Origin: Mycolicibacterium moriokaense
GTDB lineage: Bacteria > Actinomycetota > Actinomycetes > Mycobacteriales > Mycobacteriaceae
Direction: 5' to 3'
NCBI RefSeq assembly: GCF_003201655.1
Contig: NZ_QJJU01000031.1
Location: 1 to 56,351, forward strand
DNA: 56,351 bases
A model generated the notes under the pieces. That model was given only the letters and a program-made list of their open reading frames with translations. It had not been told where the DNA came from and made no database searches. Below are positions 41,851-49,993 of this stretch, in pieces. The position numbers were made by a program, and so were the translations under genes. Each line of letters opens with the position of its first letter. Position 1 is the first letter of the stretch.

Positions 41851-42384
41851 ATGCTCCGCCTGTGGCCGCCGATGGCCCTGGCCGCATTGTTGTTGCTGGG
41901 ATGGGCGGTAGGCACAGGATCGACGTCGGTGGACGACTGGTTCCACCAGTACCATCACAGCCCCGCCAAATGGCTCCTACTCTTTTCCGAACCGCTAGTG
42001 CTCGCGCTCCTGTTGGGGGGCTGCCTGGTTGTCGCGCTGAATCAAAGGCGTTGGCGGCTGGCGGCTGTGACGTTGTTGTCGCCACCGATCGCGATCGCGC
42101 TCGTCCAACTCTTGAAGCGGTTGTTCGACCGTCAAAGTGACGGTGCGCTCGCGTATCCGAGCGGCCACACGACGACGATGGTCGTAGTGCTGGGGATGGC
42201 CGTGCTGGTCGCGCGCGGTGCGCTGTGGGCGGTACTCACCGCGATCGCCTTCTGCCTGCTCGGCATGATCGGACAAGGCGTGACCTACCACTACTTCACC
42301 GACACCGTCGGCGCGCTGCTGTTGGGCACGGCGATCGTATGCGTCGCATCCCTCACATTAGGACACACGCCCCACCAAACTTGA
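41851..42384 (+). CDS. PAP2-superfamily membrane phosphatase
   Basis: 177 aa from the ATG at 41851. Four to six membrane segments. Phosphatase signature: LLKRLFDRQSDG (C1, lacking the usual RP ending), YPSGHTTTM (C2 with the catalytic His) and YHYFTDTVGALLLG (C3, HxxxD kept but the usual Arg before it absent). It would dephosphorylate a lipid phosphate or diphosphate at the membrane. The altered C1 and C3 leave activity open. Confidence 0.8.
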   Translation: MLRLWPPMALAALLLLGWAVGTGSTSVDDWFHQYHHSPAKWLLLFSEPLVLALLLGGCLVVALNQRRWRLAAVTLLSPPIAIALVQLLKRLFDRQSDGALAYPSGHTTTMVVVLGMAVLVARGALWAVLTAIAFCLLGMIGQGVTYHYFTDTVGALLLGTAIVCVASLTLGHTPHQT

Positions 42385-42394
42385 CACGTGTCAA
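42381..42394. promoter_or_regulatory. Perfect 14-bp palindrome upstream of the ALDH gene
   Basis: TTGACACGTGTCAA overlaps the PAP2 stop codon and lies 31 nt before the ALDH -10 box. A good dimeric-regulator site; the protein is unknown. Confidence 0.5.
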
Positions 42395-42425
42395 CCCCAC
42401 CTGCGATCTGCGTCACAGCGAGGGT

Positions 42426-42431
42426 TAGCAT
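42426..42431 (+). promoter_or_regulatory. Leaderless -10 box of the ALDH gene
   Basis: TAGCAT ends 6 nt before ATG 42438. Confidence 0.55.
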
Positions 42432-42437
42432 GACCTC

Positions 42438-43955
42438 ATGACAGCGACGCCCGAAGTTGACCTGCCCGACAACACCACGATCCGCAATCCTGCGACGGGT
42501 GCTGTGGCAGGCAAGGTGCGCTGGACCGACCCCGCCGACGTGCCGCGCATCGCGGCCGGGCTGCGGAAGGCCCAGAAAGAGTGGGACGCGCGCGGCGCGA
42601 AGGGTCGCGCCAAGGTGCTTGCGCGCTACGCGGTGTGGTTGGGCGAGCACCGCGACGAGATCGAGTCGCTGCTGATCAAGGAGACCGGCAAGTCGGCCAC
42701 CGACGCCGCACAAGAGTTACCGCTGCTGATCATGATCGCGTCGTACTACATCAAGACGATGGAGAAGGCGCTCGCGCCGGAATCCCGTCCCGCGGCGCTG
42801 CCGTTCATGGCTATCAAGAAGGTCGAGGTGCACTATCGGCCGCGTCCGGTGGTCAGCATCATCGCGCCGTGGAACTATCCCGTCGCCAACCTGCTGATGG
42901 ACGGCATCGCTGCGCTGGCCGCCGGCTGCGCGGTGCTGCTCAAGCCGTCGGAGCGCACGCCGCTGACCGCCGAACTTCTGCTGCGCGGCTGGCTGGACTC
43001 CGGCGCACCCGAAGTGATGGCGATAGTCCAGGGCGCCCGCGAGGCCGTGGAGGCGGTCGTGGACAACTCCGACTACATCCAGTTCACCGGTTCGAGTGCG
43101 ACCGGCGCGAAGGTGATGGAGCGTGCCGCGCGCAGGCTCACCCCTGTCAGCCTTGAACTCGGCGGCAAGGACCCGATGATCGTGCTGGACGACGCCGACG
43201 TCGACCTGGCCGCTCACGCCGCGGTGTGGGGCGCGATGTTCAATGCGGGCCAGACATGTGTGTCGGTCGAGCGGGTGTACGCGCTGGAGTCCGTCTACGA
43301 CCGGTTCGTCGATGCGGTGGTGCGCGATGTGCAGAACCTGAAGATGGGCGCGGGCCAGGGTTTTGACTTCGGTGCCCAGATCGACGACAGCCAGGTCGCG
43401 GTTACCGACCGTCATGTCCGCGAGGCCGTTGCCGCAGGGGCGAGGGCGCTCACCGGCGGCAAGCGCCCGGATGGCCCCGGCAGCTTCTACCCGCCGACGG
43501 TGCTTGTCGACGTTGACCACTCGATGACCTGTATGACCGAGGAGACATTCGGCCCGACACTGCCGATCATGAAGGTCAACTCGGTCGAGGAGGCGATCCG
43601 GCTGGCCAACGACAGCCCGTACGGCCTGAGCGCCTCGGTGTTCTCAGGAGATGTCGAGCGCGCCAAAGCGGTTGCGGTGCAACTAGATTGCGGTGCAGTG
43701 AACGTCAACGACGTCATCTCCAACCTGATGTGCACGACGGCGCCGATGGGCGGCTGGAAGACCTCGGGAATCGGGGCGCGATTCGGCGGGGCCGAGGGTC
43801 TGCGCAAGTTCTGCCGCCAGGAGGCGGTGGTGGCGCCACGCACCAACGTCGGCGCGGGCGGCAACTACTACAACAATTCGCCAAAGGCGCTCAAGCGGAT
43901 GAACAAGCTGATGACCAAGCTCGCGCTGGTCACGCCGCGCCGCGCGGCGAAGTAA
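42438..43955 (+). CDS. Aldehyde dehydrogenase (succinate-semialdehyde dehydrogenase-like)
   Basis: 505 aa NAD(P)-dependent dehydrogenase oxidising an aldehyde to a carboxylate. Catalytic Glu240 in SLELGGKDP and Cys274 in NAGQTCVS, with FTGSSATG (cofactor loop) and the Asn of PWNYPVAN. The membrane-type C-terminal tail (NNSPKALKRMNKLMTKLALV) suggests the long-chain or fatty-aldehyde branch rather than SSADH proper. Confidence 0.88.
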   Translation: MTATPEVDLPDNTTIRNPATGAVAGKVRWTDPADVPRIAAGLRKAQKEWDARGAKGRAKVLARYAVWLGEHRDEIESLLIKETGKSATDAAQELPLLIMIASYYIKTMEKALAPESRPAALPFMAIKKVEVHYRPRPVVSIIAPWNYPVANLLMDGIAALAAGCAVLLKPSERTPLTAELLLRGWLDSGAPEVMAIVQGAREAVEAVVDNSDYIQFTGSSATGAKVMERAARRLTPVSLELGGKDPMIVLDDADVDLAAHAAVWGAMFNAGQTCVSVERVYALESVYDRFVDAVVRDVQNLKMGAGQGFDFGAQIDDSQVAVTDRHVREAVAAGARALTGGKRPDGPGSFYPPTVLVDVDHSMTCMTEETFGPTLPIMKVNSVEEAIRLANDSPYGLSASVFSGDVERAKAVAVQLDCGAVNVNDVISNLMCTTAPMGGWKTSGIGARFGGAEGLRKFCRQEAVVAPRTNVGAGGNYYNNSPKALKRMNKLMTKLALVTPRRAAK

Positions 43956-43964
43956 GCACCCGCC

Positions 43965-43997
43965 GTTCACCTCAGCGTCACCTCGGCGTACACGCGC
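43965..43997 (+). promoter_or_regulatory. Candidate PHO box upstream of ppk2
   Basis: TCACCTC, 4 nt, TCACCTC (43967-43984), a direct repeat of exactly 11-bp period, within units GTTCACCTCAG and CGTCACCTCGG and a weaker third unit. It occupies the -35 position of the ppk2 promoter. The form resembles the GTTCACC repeats bound by Streptomyces PhoP, the counterpart of mycobacterial RegX3. Confidence 0.5.
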
Positions 43998-44002
43998 GTC
44001 GA

Positions 44003-44008
44003 TACCTT
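44003..44008 (+). promoter_or_regulatory. Leaderless -10 box of ppk2
   Basis: TACCTT ends 6 nt before GTG 44015, which favours that start over ATG 44021. Confidence 0.55.
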
Positions 44009-44014
44009 TTGCCG

Positions 44015-44878
44015 GTGACGATGCTTGAAGGGACGGACTTCTACACCGTCCGCGATGACGATGACGACGACCCCGTCCTGGTGCACCACCCGAGCGGATC
44101 CGATGTCGACACGTGGCGCGAGGGCTACCCCTACGACCATCGAATGTCGCGCTCCGAATACGAGGAGCAGAAGCGGCTGCTGCAGATCGAACTGCTGAAG
44201 CTGCAGAAGTGGAGCCAGGCCAACGGGCTGCGACACGTCATCGTGTTCGAGGGTCGTGACGCGGCAGGCAAGGGCGGCACGATCAAGCGGTTCATGGAGC
44301 ACCTCAACCCACGCGGCGCCCGTGTCGTCGCGCTGGAGAAGCCGACCGAGCGCGAACGCACCCAGTGGTACTTCCAGCGTTACGTCAACCACCTGCCTGC
44401 CGCTGGCGAGATCGTGTTATTCGACCGGTCCTGGTACAACAGGGCGGGCGTAGAGAGGGTCATGGGCTTCTGCACACCCGATCAGCACCAGGAGTTCGTA
44501 AGCCAGGTGCCGCTTTTCGAACAGATGCTGGTCAACGACGGCATCAGCCTGACGAAGCTGTGGTTCTCGGTCACGCAGTCCGAACAGCGGACCCGGTTCA
44601 CGATCCGCCAGGTTGACCCGGTCCGCCAATGGAAGCTGTCGCCGACCGATTTGGCCTCGCTGGACAAGTGGGACGCGTACACCGCTGCCAAAAAGGACAT
44701 GTTCGAGCTCACCGACACCGACACGGCGCCGTGGACGGTGGTCAAGAGCAACGACAAGAAGCGTGCACGCGTCAACGCGATGCGCCACGTCCTGGGTAAG
44801 TTCGACTACGACAACAAGGACCGTGAGGTGGTCGCTGTAGCCGATCCCCTCATCGTGGGACGCGCGCTGACCGACTGA
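44015..44878 (+). CDS. ppk2: Polyphosphate kinase 2 (PPK2 class I)
   Basis: 287 aa (GTG 44015; ATG 44021 gives 285). Uses polyphosphate to phosphorylate nucleoside diphosphates. Walker A IVFEGRDAAGKGG (about 78-88), Walker B VLFDRSWYNRAG with the following GVERVMGFC, the lid with PTERERTQWYFQRY, and DPVRQWKLSPTDL are all canonical. A run of six Asp at residues 14-19 is unusual. It would supply GTP or ATP from polyP under stress. Confidence 0.95.
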   Translation: MTMLEGTDFYTVRDDDDDDPVLVHHPSGSDVDTWREGYPYDHRMSRSEYEEQKRLLQIELLKLQKWSQANGLRHVIVFEGRDAAGKGGTIKRFMEHLNPRGARVVALEKPTERERTQWYFQRYVNHLPAAGEIVLFDRSWYNRAGVERVMGFCTPDQHQEFVSQVPLFEQMLVNDGISLTKLWFSVTQSEQRTRFTIRQVDPVRQWKLSPTDLASLDKWDAYTAAKKDMFELTDTDTAPWTVVKSNDKKRARVNAMRHVLGKFDYDNKDREVVAVADPLIVGRALTD

Positions 44879-44909
44879 CGCGCGCGAGTCCTGCCCGAGA
44901 GGAGGACGC

Positions 44910-45758
44910 GTGCGGTTCGTGGCGACCGTGTTCCTGTGGCTTGTCACGACGGTCGCACTCGCAGTCGCGGTCCCGACGGCGTGGGCACAGAAGAACGTCG
45001 TCGACGAGAACGGGTACTCCACGCTCGCGACGTCTGCGGCCAAAGATCCGCCGCTCCAAAAGGCGATGGCCGACGAGCTCGGTACGCAGCTGAAGAAGCT
45101 CGTCGCGGGCACCGGGTATGACGTGAGCACCGACCTACTGCAGGGCGTGGCGGGCACGTACACCGCGAGCGCAGCCTTCCCCGGCCAGTTCGCACAGGCC
45201 AATCGGATCGTCCATCGCTGGCTGTTCACCGACTCCGTCCAGCAGACCGACGCGTCCGGGCGTTGGCAGATCGATTTGTCGCCGATGCTGAGCGATGCCT
45301 CGTTCAGGCAGACGCTTGAGCAGTTCGCCATCGAAGCACCGTCAAAGCTGGAAGTGCCGCTGACAGAAAACGTGTCCGACAGTGTGCGGCCGGGGCAGTT
45401 ACGCCAGTTGTCGACGTGGGGTCCGTGGGTGAGTGTCGGTGCGACCATTCTGACGGGGGTGCTCGCGCTACTCACATTGGCCACGGCGCGGTCACGCGGT
45501 AAAGCGCTTGCAGCGCTGGGTATTTCGGCACTGCTGGTGGGCGCTGCCGGCTGGGCCGGGCTGGAGGTGGCGCGGCGCTATGTCAACACCGCCCTGGATC
45601 GTACGGAGGGCGATATCCGCCAGGTCGCAGGCGCGATGGTCAACCACGCAGAGGGCAGCCTGCATCAGTGGCTGAGCCTGACGCTGGCCGCGGGTGGTGT
45701 GCTGGTGGTGTTCGGCGTGATCGTGTCGATGCTTGGCGGCCTTAGGCGACGCGACTAG
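44910..45758 (+). CDS. Hypothetical membrane protein with signal sequence
   Basis: 282 aa. N-terminal signal or anchor helix (about 1-25, ending AWAQ), an extracytoplasmic region of about 145 residues, then a helix pair (about 178-225) and a final helix (about 250-272). It starts at a GTG with Shine-Dalgarno GAGGAGG 5 nt upstream, so unlike its neighbours it has a leader. I do not recognise the family; it resembles conserved actinobacterial proteins of unknown function. Confidence 0.8.
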   Translation: MRFVATVFLWLVTTVALAVAVPTAWAQKNVVDENGYSTLATSAAKDPPLQKAMADELGTQLKKLVAGTGYDVSTDLLQGVAGTYTASAAFPGQFAQANRIVHRWLFTDSVQQTDASGRWQIDLSPMLSDASFRQTLEQFAIEAPSKLEVPLTENVSDSVRPGQLRQLSTWGPWVSVGATILTGVLALLTLATARSRGKALAALGISALLVGAAGWAGLEVARRYVNTALDRTEGDIRQVAGAMVNHAEGSLHQWLSLTLAAGGVLVVFGVIVSMLGGLRRRD

Positions 45759-45764
45759 TACCGT
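45759..45764 (+). promoter_or_regulatory. Leaderless -10 box of the DUF2889 gene
   Basis: TACCGT directly follows the preceding stop codon and ends 6 nt before ATG 45771. Confidence 0.55.
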
Positions 45765-45770
45765 CGACCC

Positions 45771-46751
45771 ATGCCATTTGTCTCGGACATCGCGGGTCCA
45801 CAGCGGCCCGTCCGGACGTGGCCACCGCTCGTCGCTGGTGCGCTGCGGCGTACGAGCACCATCGACACCCATCCGGCCGGTATCGGGCGCTCCGACGTCG
45901 ACCTGCGGGCACGCGACGTGGCGTGCCGCGAGTCGAACGACGTTCTTGGCGAGGTCCACGTGCGCGCCCACCTCGTCGACCGGGTGATCGAGAACATCTC
46001 CGCCGAGACCGGTGACGTGCCGCTGCAGCGGTTGGTCGGCAGCAGGGTTGGCCCGGGATTCCGCTCGACGGTCGGCAAGGCGCTTCCCGGGGAGGTCCAG
46101 AAGGCCAGCCTGCTGCATTTACTGCTCGACGACTGGGTCGGCGCAGCGCTGGTTTCGGGTTATTCGGTGCAGCACGCGGCCATCACTTTAGGCATCGAGG
46201 AGAAGCTCCCGGCCGGTGTCGCCGACAATATGGCAGGCATCTGCGCCGGCTTCGCAGCGGACGCGTCGCTTGTCCCGTACGTCAAGCGCAACAACACAAT
46301 TCCTTCGGTGCACGGGCCGGTCGCGCCACCGCTCGACGACGTCGATATGCACACCGTAGAGCCACTGCGTGCCCACGGCATGCGTCGCTTCCGACGACTC
46401 GATCTTCTTCCGGTCGACCGGGGGTCGGCGGATTTTGACGCGCACTTTCGTGACAGCCACGTCGACGGCGACGGTATCGAGACGATCGTGCACGAGTACA
46501 CGGTCGCGGGCTCGGTGGACACCGCGACGCGAACCATCACGGCGGTCACCGCGAACGTGGCTGTGCTGCCGTGGCAGGAATGTCCCGGTGCGATCGGAAG
46601 GGCGGCGCGGGTGCGGGGGATGACGCTATCGGAACTGCGCGGACGCATCCGCGGTGAATTCATCGGCACCACTACGTGTACGCACCTCAACGACACACTG
46701 CGGGCGATCGGAGACCTGGACGCGTTGTTTGACCTCCGCCTGGGTGTCTAG
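45771..46751 (+). CDS. DUF2889-like protein
   Basis: 326 aa soluble protein. The C-terminal CPGAIGRAARVRGMTLSELR and TTTCTHLNDTLRAIGDLDAL match the conserved end of DUF2889 proteins, and LRARDVACRESNDVLGEVHV with the LVGSRVGPGF core fit the start. Enzymatic role is unknown; some DUF2889 genes lie near fatty-acid or steroid degradation genes elsewhere, but no such genes adjoin here. Confidence 0.65.
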   Translation: MPFVSDIAGPQRPVRTWPPLVAGALRRTSTIDTHPAGIGRSDVDLRARDVACRESNDVLGEVHVRAHLVDRVIENISAETGDVPLQRLVGSRVGPGFRSTVGKALPGEVQKASLLHLLLDDWVGAALVSGYSVQHAAITLGIEEKLPAGVADNMAGICAGFAADASLVPYVKRNNTIPSVHGPVAPPLDDVDMHTVEPLRAHGMRRFRRLDLLPVDRGSADFDAHFRDSHVDGDGIETIVHEYTVAGSVDTATRTITAVTANVAVLPWQECPGAIGRAARVRGMTLSELRGRIRGEFIGTTTCTHLNDTLRAIGDLDALFDLRLGV

Positions 46752-46780
46752 CCGGAGTCGGCATGAGTTGCTTTGACGCG

Positions 46781-46800
46781 ATTACTCGTGCGAGAGTAGT
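46781..46800. promoter_or_regulatory. Inverted repeat in front of padR
   Basis: ATTACTC, 6 nt, GAGTAGT: 7-nt arms with six matches, ending 3 nt before the GTG at 46804. A probable PadR operator covering the start region. Confidence 0.5.
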
Positions 46801-46803
46801 CGC

Positions 46804-47367
46804 GTGTCGTCAATCCGAATTTTTCTGCTTGCGGCCCTGGACGAGACCGGGCCCATGCACGGGCACCAGTTGCGACTGCTCGCCGAACAGGAGCACGTGG
46901 CGCTGTGGACCGACATCACCGTCGGCAGCCTGTACGGGGCTATCAAGCGCTTGGCGGCCGAGGAGCTCATCGAGGAGGTTCGCGTCGAACGGGCAGGCGC
47001 GTATCCGCAGCGGCAGGTGTGGGCGATCACCGACGAGGGCCGTGAGGCGCTAGGTGGGCTGCGATTGCGGGCATTGCGCGACATCGTCATCAAACCGGAT
47101 CCGTTCGACATCGCGGTGACCCGCGTCGACCCGGATCACCTTGACGACCTCGCGGCGATCATCACCGCTCGGACCACTTCGTTGAAGGCAACGCTCGAGG
47201 AATGGGTGGCCCACGCCGCCGCGATCGACCGCTATCTGAGCGTTAGCGAGCGGTTGGTGATGAAGCATCGTGCCGACCGGCTGCGCACCGAAATTTCCTG
47301 GCATGAAGAACTTCTTGCCGCGTTGCCAGAAATCATCGACGACCAGCGTGAACGGAGAGCGCAGTGA
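46804..47367 (+). CDS. PadR-family transcriptional regulator
   Basis: 187 aa. Winged helix-turn-helix IFLLAALDETGPMHGHQLR, then TVGSLYGAIKRLAAEELIEE and the wing AYPQRQVWAITDEG, with a helical C-terminal dimerisation domain (EEWVAHAAAIDRYLSV). It overlaps the MFS gene by GTGA, so it very probably controls its own efflux operon in response to a drug-like ligand. Confidence 0.92.
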   Translation: MSSIRIFLLAALDETGPMHGHQLRLLAEQEHVALWTDITVGSLYGAIKRLAAEELIEEVRVERAGAYPQRQVWAITDEGREALGGLRLRALRDIVIKPDPFDIAVTRVDPDHLDDLAAIITARTTSLKATLEEWVAHAAAIDRYLSVSERLVMKHRADRLRTEISWHEELLAALPEIIDDQRERRAQ

Positions 47368-48830
47368 CCACTTCGGCCCAGGCATCGAAACCCATTGCGG
47401 GGGACCGGAACAAGTGGTTCGCGCTTGTCGTCCTGCTAGCGGGCGCGTTCATGGCGCTGCTCGACACGACGATCGTCAACGTCGCGATACCGACCATCCG
47501 CACCAGCCTCGACGCGTCGAACGCCACGCTGTCGTGGATCATCTCCGGGTACGCGCTCGCGTTCGGGCTGGCTCTTATTCCGGCGGGACGAGTCGGGGAC
47601 CGACTGGGCCACAAGTGGGTCTTCGTCGCGGGACTGACATTGTTCACGGTCGCCAGCCTCGCGTGCGGCCTCGCCCAGGACGACATTCAGTTGATCGCCG
47701 CCCGCGCGGTCCAAGGCTTGGCGGGTGGCATCTTTTTCACCACGATCACGGCGCTGATCCAGCTGATGTTCACCGCCCGCGAACGGGGCCGCGCCTTCGC
47801 GATCTTGGGCGCCACGATTGGCTTTTCGACCGCGCTGGGCCCATTGGCCGGTGGTCTGATCATCCAGGCTTTCGGCGCAGAATCCGGCTGGCGGTTGGTC
47901 TTCATGGTGAACATCCCAGTCGGAATTCTCGCTGTCATCGCCGCCGCGGTTGTGCTTCCCGGTGGCGCCGAGAACGCCCGCGGCGGAGGCGATTGGCTGG
48001 GCCTCGTCCTGCTTACCGCGGGCCTCCTCGCGCTGCTCACGCCGCTGATCGAAGGACAGCAAGAGAATTGGCCGTGGTGGACATACGCGTCGATGGCAGG
48101 CGGTACGGCGCTCATCGCGCTGTTCGCCCTTTGGGAGCGCCGCCTCGAGAAGACAAACGGCAGTCCGCTTGTGCCCCCGCGGCTGTTCAGGCACCGCGCG
48201 TTCACGGGCGGTGTCGTGCTGGCGCTCGTCTACTTCGCGGCGTTCACAAGCATCTTCTTCACCATCGCGCTGCTGTGGCAGGTTGGCCTGGCGCACACCG
48301 CACTGCAGTCCGGCCTTGTCGCAATGCCTTTCGCCATTGGAAGCATCATCGGAGCATCCCAGAGTGACATCCTTGCCGTGCGCTTCGGACGCAATGTGTT
48401 GGTCGTCGGCCTCGGCATGGTCGCCGTCGGCATCACCGCGGTCTGGCTAGGGCTGGCGCTGTGGCCGCCGACCGAATACAACGGCTGGCAATTGCTTGCC
48501 CCGCTGTTCGTTGCCGGAATTGGCAGCGGGCTGTTCATTGCGCCGAATGCCAGCTTCATCGTCGCGACGGTGGAGCGTGCCGACGCTGGCGCGGCCAGTG
48601 GCGTGATTGGCACGATGCAGCGCATCGGGAGCGCAATCGGAATTGCGGTCATCGGCACGGTGCTGTTCGGCACGCTGCATGTCGTGCCCGGTCGCGACGC
48701 CCTTGCCACCGCTTTCGGTCACAGTGCCACGCTGGCGATGGGTATCAGCGCGGTCCTGAGCGTCGCGGCGTTCGGCCTGGTTTTCGCCCTTCCCCGCGCT
48801 GTGGACCCGTCACGGCTCGATGATGTGTGA
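47364..48830 (+). CDS. MFS multidrug efflux transporter, DHA2 (EmrB/QacA) family, 14 TM
   Basis: 488 aa with fourteen membrane helices. N-terminal motif LLDTTIVNVAIPTI (D1), motif A GRVGDRLGHKWVF, and motif C GFSTALGPLAGG support a proton-coupled drug:H+ antiporter of the DHA2 group. Translationally coupled to padR. Its end overlaps the convergent echA2 gene by 21 bp. Confidence 0.93.
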   Translation: MTTSAQASKPIAGDRNKWFALVVLLAGAFMALLDTTIVNVAIPTIRTSLDASNATLSWIISGYALAFGLALIPAGRVGDRLGHKWVFVAGLTLFTVASLACGLAQDDIQLIAARAVQGLAGGIFFTTITALIQLMFTARERGRAFAILGATIGFSTALGPLAGGLIIQAFGAESGWRLVFMVNIPVGILAVIAAAVVLPGGAENARGGGDWLGLVLLTAGLLALLTPLIEGQQENWPWWTYASMAGGTALIALFALWERRLEKTNGSPLVPPRLFRHRAFTGGVVLALVYFAAFTSIFFTIALLWQVGLAHTALQSGLVAMPFAIGSIIGASQSDILAVRFGRNVLVVGLGMVAVGITAVWLGLALWPPTEYNGWQLLAPLFVAGIGSGLFIAPNASFIVATVERADAGAASGVIGTMQRIGSAIGIAVIGTVLFGTLHVVPGRDALATAFGHSATLAMGISAVLSVAAFGLVFALPRAVDPSRLDDV

Positions 48831-49709
48831 CGGATCGGGCCTGCGCTCCGGCGGGCCCTGGCTGTAGTCGCCCCACGGCCCGTCGCGAAGCTCGATCGCC
48901 GCGCGCACACCGTCATTGGAGGCGGTGTCGATGAACTGCAGCGCCTCGGGTGTGTTGCGCATCAACCCGTCGAGGATGCCGCCAAGCGTCTGGGTGGACG
49001 CAAGGCCCATGTTCTCGTAGGCCTGGTTGACGATGAGCTTCTGCGCCTGCAATTGGGAGAGCGGGATCCTCGTTAGCTTGTCGGCGACTTCTTTGACCCT
49101 GGCCTCGAGTCGCTCGAACGGGACGGATTCGTTGATGAGTTCGGTTGCGGCGGCTTCCTTTCCGGTCAGCGGCTCACCGGTCAGTGAATGCCACTTCGCC
49201 TTGGCCAGCGACAGTCGGTAGAGCCACATGCCGGTGAGGTAGGCGCCCCACATGCGCGCGTACGGCGTGCCGATGACGGCGTCATCGCTGGCGATGACGA
49301 TGTCGGCGCACAGGGCGTAATCGCTTGCGCCGCCGACGCACCAGCCGTGCACCTGGGCGATGACAGGTTTGGATGCGCGCCAGATCGCCATGAACTTCTG
49401 CGTCGGGCCGGTCTCGCGGGCGCTGACCATTGCGAAGTCCTTGCCCGGATCCCATCGGCCGTCGGTGTTCATCGCGTCGCTCCAGTGGTGGAAGCCGCCG
49501 CCGAAGTCGTAGCCGCCGGAGAAGGAACGACCCGCGCCGCGCAGCACGATCACCTTGACGGCCGGGTCGCGTTCGGCGAGCCCGATAGCCTTCTCGATCT
49601 CGTCGGGCATCGGCGGCACGATGGTGTTGAGATGCTCAGGGCGGTTCAGCGTGATAGTGGCGACGGGACCGTCGGTCTTATAGAGCAGGGTCTCGAACTC
49701 GGTCGGCAT
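48810..49709 (-). CDS. echA2: Enoyl-CoA hydratase/isomerase-family protein (EchA2)
   Basis: 299 aa crotonase-fold protein. The oxyanion-hole segments are RGAGRSFSGGYDF and HGWCVGGASDYALCADI. At the two catalytic Glu positions of true hydratases, Asp (GGASDYAL) and Tyr (IGTPYARMW) appear instead, so simple enoyl-CoA hydration is unlikely. Long C-terminal extension (PPERRPDPSHIIEP). Position matches Rv0456c. Confidence 0.88.
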   Translation of the reverse strand: MPTEFETLLYKTDGPVATITLNRPEHLNTIVPPMPDEIEKAIGLAERDPAVKVIVLRGAGRSFSGGYDFGGGFHHWSDAMNTDGRWDPGKDFAMVSARETGPTQKFMAIWRASKPVIAQVHGWCVGGASDYALCADIVIASDDAVIGTPYARMWGAYLTGMWLYRLSLAKAKWHSLTGEPLTGKEAAATELINESVPFERLEARVKEVADKLTRIPLSQLQAQKLIVNQAYENMGLASTQTLGGILDGLMRNTPEALQFIDTASNDGVRAAIELRDGPWGDYSQGPPERRPDPSHIIEP

Positions 49710-49731
49710 GGCAGCAGTTTGGCACTCGTCC

Positions 49732-49940
49732 TCAGGTCAGCAGGACGGGGCCGCGCAAATCATGCTCGATGCGTGCCGCCTCCTGCAGTGCGGCGTCGCG
49801 ACCGTGCTCGAGTTCGATGAGGTGAAGCGCCAGGTCAATCCCCGATGTCACCCGCTGGTCAGCACGTCGCCGTCGTCGAGCTCGTCCATCCCGTTGAACA
49901 TCAGGATCTCGGTTCGGCGCATCGCGTTGGCGGAGGGCAT
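49732..49940 (-). pseudogene. Remnant of a DJ-1/PfpI-family (class I glutamine amidotransferase-like) gene
   Basis: From an ATG at 49940 the strand reads MRRTEILMFNGMDELD, a DJ-1/PfpI N-terminus, then jumps to DGDVLTSG and stops at 49850-49848. One base out of frame it continues as VTSGIDLALHLIELEHG and EAARIEHDLRGPVLLT to a TGA at 49734-49732, the PfpI C-terminus. So one large internal deletion (the nucleophile-Cys region is lost) and a frameshift at about 49850 have destroyed it. Confidence 0.75.
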
Positions 49941-49973
49941 AGATGATTGTGCATCGCCCGCTAAACCGTCGGC

Positions 49974-49986
49974 CTTACCGTAAGCT
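49974..49986 (+). promoter_or_regulatory. Leaderless -10 box with overlapping palindrome
   Basis: TAAGCT (49981-49986) ends 7 nt before ATG 49994. CTTAC and GTAAG (49974-49984) form a small palindrome across it. Confidence 0.5.
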
Positions 49987-49993
49987 AATCAGC

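Noticed and set aside
43968..43989. Simple tandem repeat from slippage before ppk2
   Set aside because: Two 11-bp units alone could be slippage, but position at -35 and the match to GTTCACC repeats favour a regulator site, so it was kept as a finding.
49708..49983. Plus-strand 91-codon frame over the pseudogene
   Set aside because: No similarity seen; the minus strand explains the sequence as two DJ-1/PfpI fragments.
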